This document shows, in pieces, positions 10,442 to 20,494 of a DNA stretch of 64,000 nucleotides. The notes beneath the pieces are model-generated. The model ran no database searches, was not told the DNA's origin, and was given only the letters and a program-made list of their open reading frames with translations. Position numbers and translations under genes: made by a program. Origin of the DNA: Venturia oleaginea (Eukaryota > Ascomycota > Dothideomycetes > Venturiales > Venturiaceae); the NCBI GenBank assembly GCA_013176395.1, contig JABMLP010000010.1, positions 558,001 through 622,000 of the forward strand. The letters run 5' to 3'. Position 1 is the first letter of the stretch; each line of letters starts with the position of its first letter.

Positions 10442-11611
10442 ATGTCCACAGCTGTAAACGACTGCTACTTCTTTGACTACGGGAATGAGGAACGACCAAT
10501 ATCGAATGAGCTTGTCTTCAACCAGGAGGCATGTTGTTCGGTGAACGAGACTGAGATTGAGAAACGGAAGCGAAAGCAAGAGTACGACCATTTTGTCAAG
10601 GCACCGAAACGCCTTAGGCTTGATTCAATATGGTATGTAGTCCAAACAGAGTTCGAAAAAGCATTTCCCCCACCGTAGGTATTATATACTGACCTCAATA
10701 CTCAGTAGTAGTTACACCTCCACACACCACCCTCCAACCGACCCCCACAGCAATCCACCCTCCCCCCCCCCCCAACAACACCAACCCCCACCCACGCCCT
10801 CTTCCGCAAACCCTTCCAACCCCCCTCAAAAAAATCTACCCGCCCCCCCACAAAAAAAGTCTTCGAATCCCTCAACCTCACGCCAGAAGAATGGGTCCGT
10901 CTAGAAAACGAGGCAAAAGCCTACATGCTAGACACGTCCCACCCTGAGCGCCAATCCTGCATCGGCAACCGCGCCACCGGCGCGACAAACGACACAAAGA
11001 TAAATTTATACAAGACGGTGCAGCGGTTTTTGGAAAGCGGGATTGGGGCGACGTTTTTTGTTGGTGGGTCTTTCGATGCGGATATGGAGGATGGAGATGG
11101 AGGGGGTTGGGTGTATCCTAGGGATGAGACGGCGTTGGTTGGGCTTTTGACGCCGTTGATGAGGAGGATGGTTACTAATGAGCGGCAGAGGGTTTATGCT
11201 CGGAGGACGAGGGCGGTGCAGCAGGCGCGGGTTTTGTTGAGGCATCAGTCGCCTGCTCAGAGTAATGCTGATAATGATATCCCGGCTCTGTCTGTAGATC
11301 GGCAGTCTGTTGAAGGAACATCGGTACATGACAAGATGGAAGTTTTCTACCTTTCAAATGAGAGGAAACTCTTCCACCGTCATGGGACTGAAGATGTACC
11401 AACGGATTATGGAAAGTTACGGGATTTTATCGTTGCCGAATGTCCTCCCTACAATTTGGCGCATTCATTGCAAAGTATCAAAATCTATGTTCATGGACCG
11501 TTCAAACTCGAATTGGTGGACGACGGCAATTGGAACACCATACGCGATGAGATAAGAAATGCTGCTTGGACGGCCGAGGGACCTATCAAGGTTATCGTAC
11601 ACTGCAATTGA
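10442..11611 (+). CDS. Hypothetical protein, two exons
   Basis: Unrecognised. The upstream frame (10442-10678) encodes an acidic start and a basic stretch (KRKRKQEYDHF, then KRLRL) that resembles a nuclear-localisation signal. The downstream frame is open from 10712 through the ATG at 10925 to 11611; before that ATG it reads VFESLNLTPEEWVRLENEA, which looks like real protein, so translation most likely enters from an upstream exon. A GTATGT donor at 10633 and a CTCAG acceptor at 10705 are present with a CTGAC branch-like site. That pair does not keep frame, so the exact splice is unresolved. The region 10730-10850 is C-rich and would encode Pro-rich linker. The C-terminal part carries no known domain. 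Confidence is moderate that a gene exists and low for its exact structure. Confidence 0.5.
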
Positions 11612-11824
11612 TTGTACATTTTCTGTATGGTATCTTGGGATGAGAGGGAGGTTTTCTGGAATTCCCGTACGCATCAGATCAGCCATATTATTTTATTCGC
11701 TCCCATGACTTCTCCACTTCTGACTCAACCGACCTCGAGAATCCTAACATTTGAATAGTACGCTTCCCAAAAACTTAATGTCATCACCATTTCCACACCC
11801 CTATCTCTCGTCCTCCGCCATCGT

Positions 11825-12418
11825 TTACGGCGACATCATCTTCCTCTTCAACTCCTCTACTAGGACCCCGAATTCCCTCTCTCTCTTCGACCCCGTTGTT
11901 GTAAGCACCATGAATTTAAAGACCACTTCACCCCGTACCTTGACTTTCTTGAGTTCTCCAAGCCGATGACCGTCGTCCCGAAAAGACGTGTTCAACAAGC
12001 ACAGGTGTAGGCTCTTCAGGGGAGTGCCTAAACGTGCTCTTCGATCCAAGAATTCGAGGAAAGGATGGATCCACTCAGAATTCCCGCTATAATCCACTAC
12101 CCAGAGATGTTGTGCTAGCAGCAGGGTTGGTTGCCAATCGATGCCAAAGCTTGTTTCATGGTCTGGCTGGTACCAAAATGCGGCTTCTTCCACGAAGATT
12201 TCGCGGGCTTCGGCGTCGAATTGTTTGCTGGTGAGGAAGATGGACTGGTACTTATTCTTCTTTTGGAATAATGGGTACGGCACCATTAGGACCTTTCCGG
12301 AGACGAGGACGTAGCGATAGACCGTATCCCTTAACTCGCGTGGCAGGTCGAGGAGCAGGGAGAATCGTTTGTTCGGGACTTGCTGTAGATCTGTCGTGGA
12401 GGTAGTGGGAGCCGCCAT
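11825..12418 (-). CDS. 2EXR/F-box-like protein (array member 1)
   Basis: Single-exon 197-aa protein. The N-terminal LLLDLPRELRDTVYRYVL is the F-box-like/2EXR signature common in fungal multigene families. It is followed by FLTSKQFDAEAREIFVEEAAFW, the usual second conserved block, in which a remembered gene name would read CRQ-EA. The C-terminus is charged. Function is unknown in the family; an adaptor role in protein turnover is suggested only by the F-box resemblance. Start chosen at the first ATG, which leaves 25 residues before the motif. It is the first of four related units on the same strand between 11.8 and 17.9 kb. Confidence 0.8.
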   Translation of the reverse strand: MAAPTTSTTDLQQVPNKRFSLLLDLPRELRDTVYRYVLVSGKVLMVPYPLFQKKNKYQSIFLTSKQFDAEAREIFVEEAAFWYQPDHETSFGIDWQPTLLLAQHLWVVDYSGNSEWIHPFLEFLDRRARLGTPLKSLHLCLLNTSFRDDGHRLGELKKVKVRGEVVFKFMVLTTTGSKREREFGVLVEELKRKMMSP

Positions 12419-13768
12419 GCTGGTAGAAGAGTTGTCATGAGATTTTGATTATGCTAAGCGTGAGCCAGGTATGAAAGACTGGAGGCTTGAATGTTTGAGC
12501 TTGGCGTGTGATGCGAAGGTTGTGAGGAGCCAGAGAGAGAGAGAGATTTTCGCTCAACTCCTGGCCAAAAACCGGTTGCTAGCTTGCCTCCAGGCAGTGG
12601 TACTACTGAGCCTTTTACAGATATCGCTACCAAGGTTGGTGAGAGTCAAAATCACACGAATCATTACAACTCTTTCCACCTCTGCGACCCTGACCTGTGC
12701 AAAGTGGAGCAAAGAATGGCGTTCTTTTTATACAACTCCTTGGATATAAGCGTGCGAGCGGTATGGGGTTTTCCATTGCTTTTAAAAGACTCTCCGCGAA
12801 GGACTTGTAGTTGGTAGTTAGTTGCACCTCCGGATCTCTTTGGTGGTATTCGGGTATATGCCGTGCTAGAAGTGGAGGAGACGCAATAGGTAGCCATATC
12901 CAAAACGATAAGAGGTTGTTGTTTAGAAGAGGAAAGATCTCGCGTACCTTTCGCGTTGGAGCTAGAATTGTGGATCCCGTGCACGGTTACCAAGTCTTTT
13001 GAAGTTCTTCACACTAATTCTTCCCCTCTATTCCCTCGCCGTTGAAGTATTCTCTTATCCAGCGGCATCCAGGAACAAAGATTGCAAATGTATTGGCAAG
13101 CGCGGGATGCCGTTGGTAGCAAAGAGGGAATTGAGTTTTTGATTGCTGTTGCTGCGAAAGAGGTTCAGGGAGTTGATTTAGAGATGAGTAAGATGGATTA
13201 TAAGATAAGATCGCACAGGATTTTTGGTCTGCTACGTCTTGCTTTTGAGACGAGGCAGCGGCAGATACATCAAGGGGAGTTGAAGAGGATAAATTGTGGA
13301 GGCAGGAAGGATTGAGGAAGAGAAGGCTGATCAATGTTTGTGCAGGATAGGGATGTATGGCCTCCTACTTTAGAGGCGAGGGGTGAAATACTGCAGCACA
13401 TTTGGAGAGAGAATGGATAGCTGTTCTCACGATGGAATATTTCGCCTGTTCGAAAGATTTCGATTTTATTCTGATACTGCTGCCAATCTGATGCCGTATG
13501 TATCCATCTCAAGACCTTCAAGACTCTCCTAGAGCTAATATTCATCTCAGTACCAATTCCATCCCTAAGCTGATTCCGATATGTTACCTCTCAGCCATAA
13601 TCAGTTTTGCAAGACCTAGGAAGACACAAGAAGAGTTAGCGAGGATAGCGAACCACAGACAGTGGACGGTTTGCAGATCAGCGTACTTGTGAAGCTTGAG
13701 ACGTGCTCTCGTCTCCATGTCGTGCCCAAATACCGTTTGCCCGCTGCCACGTGCGACCTTTACCGCCC
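12419..13768. other. Long spacer inside the 2EXR array
   Basis: No gene that I can support. Several frames of 60-109 aa occur on both strands without recognisable motifs. The 77-aa plus-strand frame at 13082-13315 (QARDAVGSKEGIEFLIA) looks somewhat protein-like but has no partner exon I could find. Confidence 0.4.
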
Positions 13769-14443
13769 TCACTTCTCCAACATCTTCTTCTCGAGAACCT
13801 TGAGGTATTTGCAGACCCTAATCTCTCTCTTCGTGGGAGCCATGTGAAGATAATGTTGTTCGATCACAAAGGTTACTTGTTCGCTAACCTTGACCTGCTC
13901 GAGAAGTGGCAAAGCCTTTTCACAAGCTTTCACGCACGGGTGTGTTAAGCAGAACTCGACATGCAGGCTCACTAGATTCTTGTTGTCACCCAGGAGCTCG
14001 AAGAAGTCGGCCATCATATGGATGTACGATCCGAATTTGGCTCGAATTCTTGTTACCTTCTTGAGCGTGTCTGGACAGGAGATGGAGCGCTTCAGAAGTG
14101 GTGGGATGAGATAGTTGCCAGATTCAGATTGGTTGTAAAGTTTGCACGTTTCCATGTACACAAACTCGTGATTCTGGGAGAAGAATGGACGAGCCTCGTA
14201 GATCTGACGATTCACGCAAAGGATGTTCGTCGCCAGTTCGGGTACATACATATTGTACCGAAGCCAGTGGCCAGCTGGGGAGAGGAGACGTTCGTGAATC
14301 AAGATAGAGTGGTAGATCTTATTGCGCAGCTCAGCAGGAAGCTTCAGGAACGGGAATGACTGAAAGACATTGACGGCGGTGGTGTGCGATGCTTGCGATG
14401 CTTGCGACGCATGGGTCGTGGCGGGATCGTGTTGAGGCACCAT
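13769..14443 (-). CDS. 2EXR/F-box-like protein (array member 2)
   Basis: Single-exon 224-aa protein. The N-terminus has a short HASQASQASH repeat, then FPFLKLPAELRNKIYHSIL (the 2EXR/F-box-like motif), ILCVNRQIYEARPFF (second conserved block), then a mixed alpha/beta region with KKVTRIRAKFGSYIHMMADFF. It ends in a basic coiled-coil-like tail (KREIRVCKYLKVLEKKMLEK). Length and architecture match the broken copy at 15499-16176 closely. No signal peptide or membrane segment. Function is not known. Confidence 0.83.
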   Translation of the reverse strand: MVPQHDPATTHASQASQASHTTAVNVFQSFPFLKLPAELRNKIYHSILIHERLLSPAGHWLRYNMYVPELATNILCVNRQIYEARPFFSQNHEFVYMETCKLYNQSESGNYLIPPLLKRSISCPDTLKKVTRIRAKFGSYIHMMADFFELLGDNKNLVSLHVEFCLTHPCVKACEKALPLLEQVKVSEQVTFVIEQHYLHMAPTKREIRVCKYLKVLEKKMLEK

Positions 14444-15498
14444 GATGAAAGCGGATTATTGGCCCTTGCGGGAGTTCTGGCGAAGTGATGTGATGAGGTG
14501 AAGTGTAAAAGATGGCGAAGCATTCGAAGTCATAGACTTCGATTAGGCATCAGCCATGTGACCTTAAACCTCAGATCTCGAGATCTGAGCTAGTGAGATC
14601 TGGAGTGACCCGGATTAGAGGTTGGATGCCTGAGGCTGGATGACAAGTGAGTGGCAAGCGAATTCACCGATCGAAGCCTAGGTGGAGGAGGATATGTCTT
14701 ACTAATGGTCTCCAGGCATTCGATCATAACAAGTCTCTGCCAGGCTTCTCAACAGTCCGCAGCGCCGACGAGTAAGGCCAGGGCGAGTAGGCGGGAACAC
14801 TTTCTATAGGTGGATAGGCGGATAGGCGGATAGATAGAGTTAAACCGCCCGTCGAGTCCTAATTAGGATTGGGGTAGTTACTTCACCACCTAATAACTAT
14901 ACGATCTATCCTCCGTGGATTAGAGATTCCAAGGGCGAGATAGGTGGGGGTCGGGCAAGAGGAAGTCTGCAGACCAGCTGGTATCCGCCGACCTCAGTCG
15001 AGTAAAAGTAGGCAGATTGTTGAGAGGCCTAGCTGCTACAAGACGGTATTCGGTTCTCTATACGCCATCCTCTAACATTGGAATAGGTCTCTTCCTCATC
15101 ATTTTTGGTCGCAATGGAGAAGACACCCGAACATTTATTAAGAAAACCATAAGATAGATAAAAGATGCATGTGCATTACGAAGGAGCGCAAAGAGATATC
15201 ACTAGGTCAGGCACATGGAAGTTCGAGATTGGTATCAGTTTCTTACCATGGTATGTGACTAAACAATACTCTGAGCCTTTCCCAGCACTGATACAATGTC
15301 AAGTAAAATTCGCCCATCCTTCAACTCATGGTCGCCGCCATCGCCAGCACCATAATCATTGTCAAGGAAGAGGCACGTACTTTCTACCCAACTCCTATCA
15401 ATCGTGTTGAATGAGGCCTAGGCAGAAGTACATGTGCATTTGAACCATCCTACCATCGCAAGCCCATCTTCAAAGGCCCGCCCGTAGTGTCACCATAT
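14444..15498. other. Spacer inside the 2EXR array with a 20-bp palindrome
   Basis: Non-coding as far as I can see. It contains a perfect 20-bp palindrome at 14570-14589 (CTCAGATCTC and its inverse) upstream of array member 2, and a short run of GGATAGGCGGATA units around 14809-14835. No frame above 81 aa. Confidence 0.45.
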
Positions 15499-16176
15499 TC
15501 ATTTCATAACCATCTTCTCTTTCAATCCCTTAAGAAACCCTTCAAACACCCGCTCTCTCCGTCTTGATATGGCTCGACGCGATAGAAATTCAAAGACCAC
15601 CGAATCCCTAACCCTGACAGCCTACATCTTCAGCAGCGCTTTCTGACAGGCTATAAGAAGCGAAGACATCAACCTATCAAAACCCAATTCCAAGCTTCGT
15701 AGGTGCTGATTTTAAACGAAAAGAATGATAAATTACGCCGTCATGTCGTTTCCATCTTCGAACTTAGCTCTTATGCTTCGTGTATTCGTAATTGCGTCGA
15801 CGCCACCCAATTGACGTTGCTGCTCGTATCGTGGTACTAGTTTGGTGCCCCAGTTGGGTCCAAGGGTAGCGGGCTTGTACATTTCTTAGTATTCGAATAT
15901 GTTTTCGTCGAGGAAGATTTCGTGGGTCTAGTCGTATATCTGCTGACTGACAAGAAGCATCTGTGTCTCGAGTTATATTTATTAACTGCCAAAACGAGCT
16001 CGTGAATAAGCGAAAGGGTATTCGCGCTCTACCTTGTATATAGGGGGAGCGAGAGGGTGTTTATGAACGAGGACAGAACGATAGATTTTATCTCGCAGCT
16101 CTCTAGGCAACTTAAGAAACGGGAAGACTTGGTCGACGGAGGACGGGAGAGGAGGTGGCGACTGTAATGGCTGCAT
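15499..16176 (-). pseudogene. 2EXR/F-box-like pseudogene (array member 3)
   Basis: 678 bp, almost the same length as the intact 675-bp neighbour. The start is intact: a Pro-rich leader, then VFPFLKLPRELRDKIYRSVL. After PFAYSRARFGS the frame breaks. Further on, the second block can be read as VSQQIYD-stop-THEIFLDENIFEY-stop-EMYK, then IRAKFEDGNDMTA-stop. The C-terminus (RRERVFEGFLKGLKEKM, ending in the stop at 15499-15501) is still readable. At least three stops interrupt it. The first two sit where a Gln codon would be natural, which fits C-to-T change, but no functional reference for this copy is in the window. Confidence 0.8.
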
Positions 16177-16768
16177 CGTGGCCGGGGTGTCTTAAGATGC
16201 CACGGTGGAGATGTGTAGAGAGTTATTTTGGAAAGTAGAACTAACTTCAAGTCGAATAAGACTATATCGACGGGAGCACGTGGGCTATCAGTTGATTAAC
16301 GCTCGTTAACAGAAGAATACGCATTGGTTCGTTTTGGTTAATAGATGAGTGAAGGTATTCATGTATTTGAGTCTGAGAATGAGGCTGTAATACTTACTGA
16401 TATACTTTAGATATCTATTCAATTATTGGGAACCGCTTACAAAACACTCATTCTCGGTTTTTCTTTGCAACGGCCAAATCTATTAGGTTGTATTTCATAA
16501 CCTATCTTTAAATCACTACCAGCGTAAGCTGAAACCTCTTCCAAAACCCCGAATTGATACTTCAAGTTCATTGTTAACCATCTCGCGTATGCTCCAAATT
16601 CTTTTCGATTGCATCCGAAATTTCAGTTCCTCCAATCACTGAAGCATACGGATTAGCAGTTGTATAACTCGCAGATGTGGGTCATCATACGTAGTGTCCA
16701 TCTCTGCCATGGTCCCGGTGTTCTTCTCGCAAGATGACTTTTCATCCATCTATCCATTCTGTCGAGTC

Positions 16769-17865
16769 TCATTTCCTCAGCATCTTCGTCTCCACTTCCT
16801 TGAGTAAATCCGTCAATGCCCGCTCCCTCTTCGTGCCATCCTCGGTTGGTATTTTGATATTACCCCAACAGCGTTTCATTTTTTAGGTCGAATGTGTGAG
16901 GCTGGGTGCCGATGGGTTTGCAAGAGGTCAGGCTGGCGGTCGAAGGAGACTCATCAGTAGTGGAGTTGCAAGGCGCCGTTTCGATGGCTACGCTCATGTT
17001 TGGAGTAGCTCCTTCAGTCGCAATAGTATAAGTACATGGTGACGTGGTTTTCGGTGTGCTCATGGTTGAAGTAAACTTTCCAGTCGCCATAGACAAGGTG
17101 TGAGGTGGTGATGTGCTTCGAGATGACTGAGTCTGTTGCTTTCTAATGTGTGAGTAGAGTGAGAAGTAAGCCGGCTTCCCGGTCTGTATGGCGAAAAAGT
17201 GGTGTGGCTAATTGAAAGCTGGTGATTTATTTGTGCACTTGAGATGTGATTTGAGTGAGAGGTGGTGAAGTGAGCAGGCAGAGGTCCAAACAGAAAAGAA
17301 GGCAGGGTATATACGTTGAGTGAGATAAGTGAGCCCCGTGTAGCGTCATTTGCGGGAGAAACAATGCCGTACCACCCGCTTCTTCCCACAAGCTTCAGAT
17401 GGAGACTGATTAAGTTTTCGTTAAGGAATAGCAGGTACGCAACACCATGTATCCTCGAAAAAGAACTACTTTCTATTGATATTTGAACCCATGACCGCAT
17501 GCCTTGTTCGACGCCGAGACTCCGATAGCATGCGTAAACGGATACATTGACTTCAAACTCGCTCTCCGAAAGAAACACCCTTATAACTTCAAATTGGATT
17601 TATTCATTGGTGCGAAGTATCTCGGTATCGATAAGGTTGAGAGGAATAGTATTATAACCGAATAGCTACTCGGCTCTCTACACGTCTTCGAGAAGCCACT
17701 TGTTCCGAAGCGTATACTCGATAACACTGTTCCTCTCAACCTGATCGATACCGAAATATCGCACCAGCTCCAGGCGGAATTTAAGAAAGGCAGAATGAGC
17801 TTGTCGATCAAAGCGTCGGCATTCATTTGCTGCGCCATCGTTGGGTGGATACTCTGGGCCGCCAT
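16769..17865 (-). pseudogene. 2EXR-like pseudogene (array member 4), heavily degraded
   Basis: Fragments in changing frames resemble the same family. The leader starts at 17865 (MAAQSIHPTM). A motif-like FLKFRLELVRY follows one frame over. Then comes ILRTNE-stop-IQFEVIRVFLSESEFEVNV, which matches the second conserved block with a stop in place of an expected Gln. A block NENLISLHLKL follows, then a Ser/Thr/Pro-rich middle. A clean family-type C-terminus RERALTDLLKEVETKML ends at the stop 16769-16771. Several frameshifts and stops separate these parts. The longer middle suggests either a longer paralogue or an insertion. Borders are approximate. Confidence 0.55.
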
Positions 17866-18391
17866 ACTATAGGAGCAACCGAGGTTGTCGCCGGAAATTG
17901 GTGCTGATAATGATTGTTCGAAATGTGGGAAGAAAAAATGGCGGGGTGTTGGAGGAACAGGTTGATTACTAGACGTGGAGAAGTGGCGAGGCAAAGAGTG
18001 GTAAATTTTCCAATAACCACACTTGCACAGTGATTTCCTCGGTTCATCTCCACTAAAGACACTTTGCTTTGATGTCGAAGTCGATGTCGCTAAACGTCTG
18101 GCAATTTGTTTGTTCAACTTTTTCGTTCTTGAGTCGTAGGGTCGTCTGTCAAACACGAAGCTCGTCATCGGAAACGGTCGTAGATCAACGAGGCCATCGG
18201 ACTCGTCTGTGGCTCCAGAATCTACAGGGAGACAATATTTCCTTGCGATTTTCTACGACATCAGTGAGATACACCATAATTTGAACCCAAGATTAAAAGT
18301 TTGCCTGGCATTATCGATCATCAACATCGTGAGGAGCATCGAACGCGCTTGAACGGGATCGGCCACTTCCTACACTACATGTTTAGAGGCC
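17866..18391. other. Spacer, 2EXR array to methyltransferase
   Basis: No supportable gene. The minus-strand frame running to 18168 (FVFDRRPYDSRTKKLNKQIA) has no recognisable domain and leads into the degraded 2EXR copy. It may be an upstream extension of that copy. Confidence 0.35.
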
Positions 18392-20028
18392 TCAAAGTTC
18401 TTCAGGATCCCAGACTGCTTCCATGATACTCATCCTCGACCCCTTGGGCTGTCGGGCGCCCAAAAACTTGTAACCTCGATGTGCCATCGCGAACAGTCCA
18501 GCCCAATCATCGACGTCTCGCTCTTTGGCGTTAAGAAGTTCGAGCATCGTTACGTCCATTGTCCTGTTTGAGAGAAGAAAGAGATTAGCGGATGTTGTTG
18601 TTAGCGCTCGGCGAACCAAGGTGAGGTGAAGGTAGGACAACAGGCATGAGCACGTTCTACACACAGGTGAAATGATTTCTGAGACGGGATATCCAAAATA
18701 GCGGTCAACGAGTCGTGAAAAGAGAGGACCGATTGACTATCCCGTACAACCTAAAAACGCACCTTGTAATCTTCTCGTCCCATGGATCAGCAGTATTGGG
18801 TTTCGGCAGACAGTTATCGTTGATGATGATTCTCGCACCCTTCTTCAAGGCCGGAACCAGAGCTCGCAACATTCTCACGCCATACTTGTCACTCTGGTTA
18901 TGACAGATCCAGCGGAAGAAGTATACGTCGGCGTCCTTGACTGGCTGCGGCGTGTAATAGTCATGAGCCTGGAACTCAATCCTGTCCTTGAACTCTACTG
19001 GAATACTCGCTGGCCCGTCGGAGACAGTCTTTGGCAGATCCTGCACAACGAAGCTCAAATCTGGGAATTTCTTCGCCAAAGCCACACAGACAAAGCCGAC
19101 AGAGCCACCGACCTGCCATGCGATTAGTATGGCTTGTAAGCAGTCAAGATGTAGGTGTTATAACACACATCTACGACAGTTGCTTTCCCCAGATCAGCCC
19201 AAGGATAATTGTCAACTACGTGGCTAACTTCATAGCCTTCACCTCCTGTCAGAGAAGCCATTGCACTGCTGAAACGGACGGCACGCGTATGGTCTGATCC
19301 AAGAATAGTGAACATGGACATATTGGGACCATGAGCTAGTGAGTAACCCGTGTGTGCTGGCTCTTGCGAACCCGGATAAAGACTCATAGCCTGGATGGTT
19401 TGACAAGCGGCCTGGAAGAACTCGGCGGTGCAGAGGCCGACCCAATTGTCCATCTGGAAATCGTCGAGTAAGACGCGAGAAGCAGCAGTATGGGCGACAT
19501 AACCGTCGCGTGGTTCTTTAAATATACGGTTGGTCATTGCATGGCGGATCAGACGTCTTAGATCGAATTCGTCGGCACCTGCAGCCCTGGCAACATCTGC
19601 ATATGAGATGTCGCCATAGAGCGGGACGATGTGGGCGACTCGAAACTGGTATACGGCGAGAAGGGAAAGATTGTCGTTGTACTGTGTTCCATGATGATCA
19701 GCTCCACTGCGAAGAATACTGTGCTGTGACAAGAATATGTGACACTCGCCAAGAGGAAAATGTGACCTACAGACCAAGCCATCCATCGGACATGTTCGCG
19801 TGGACCGACCATCAGATCACGGAGCTCTTGAGTTGCATTGACCACGGCCCGACGCGCCTTTTGGATGTCTTCATTTGCTGACGCGACTGGAAAATCCTTT
19901 GCAGCATCGACGTCAAACGAGGGGGCCGGGACATCGTTGGTGGAAAAGTACTGCTCAATCGTCTTTGTGTTTGTGGAAATGATGGTCGTGAGCTGCGAGA
20001 GGCGGCTAGCTGCTGCGGGGATGGGCAT
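18392..20028 (-). CDS. SAM-dependent O-methyltransferase (COMT-like)
   Basis: Four exons join cleanly in frame: 19771-20028, 19169-19681, 18763-19112 and 18392-18563 (430 aa). Introns are 89, 56 and 199 bp, all GT...AG. The protein has an N-terminal helical dimerisation region and the typical join HVRWMAWS/YNDNLSLLA. A winged-helix part follows (DISYADVARAAGADEFDLRRLIRHAM). The SAM-binding motif VVDVGGSVG lies across the exon 2/3 border near residue 257, followed by LSFVVQDLP. The catalytic region reads YFFRWICHNQSDKYGVRML, then GARIIINDN. It has the architecture of fungal secondary-metabolite O-methyltransferases acting on hydroxylated aromatics. The substrate cannot be told. The start at 20028 (MPIPAAASRLSQL) is preferred over 20070. 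A divergently transcribed LaeA-like methyltransferase begins 466 bp away. Confidence 0.92.
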
Positions 20029-20494
20029 TTTCGTCGAGTCTGGTCTGACAGCCAGCGGTGACGGGTACACGGTTCGGAATCGATTGGGACCAGGAAGGAT
20101 TCTGAGGACCCGCGAAGCTGGCTGCTGGGAATTGGTTTATCGTACGTATCGTCCTATTATACCCAAAAGCTAGACAGCGCTAACTCCAGAAGACGCAATT
20201 CTCGGCAGGTAGCTTGCAGCGACTATTACTGCAAGCGGGCCTGCTGCTTGAAACAACGATAGATAACTCGCTCTAGATCTACCAGCCCGGTGCTGAGCCC
20301 TCTAGAACCAACATCCTCCCGTCCTTGTCCAGTGCTGTCCAGCCTACCAGAAGAGCCCATACTCCCACCACTCCTGTCTGCGTCGTCTGCTCTATTTATG
20401 ACGACGAAGAGCTTGTCTAACCACCGCCTCGCTCCATCCCGGCCCGACCCTCCTCGCCAGCCGTTCGCTCTGCAGAGCTGCTAGCGACTGACCA
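20029..20494. promoter_or_regulatory. Shared intergenic region of two divergent methyltransferase genes
   Basis: 466 bp between divergent start codons. It must hold both promoters if the two starts are right. I see no operator I can name. The 60 bases before 20495 are C/T-rich, as is common upstream of fungal starts. Confidence 0.45.
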
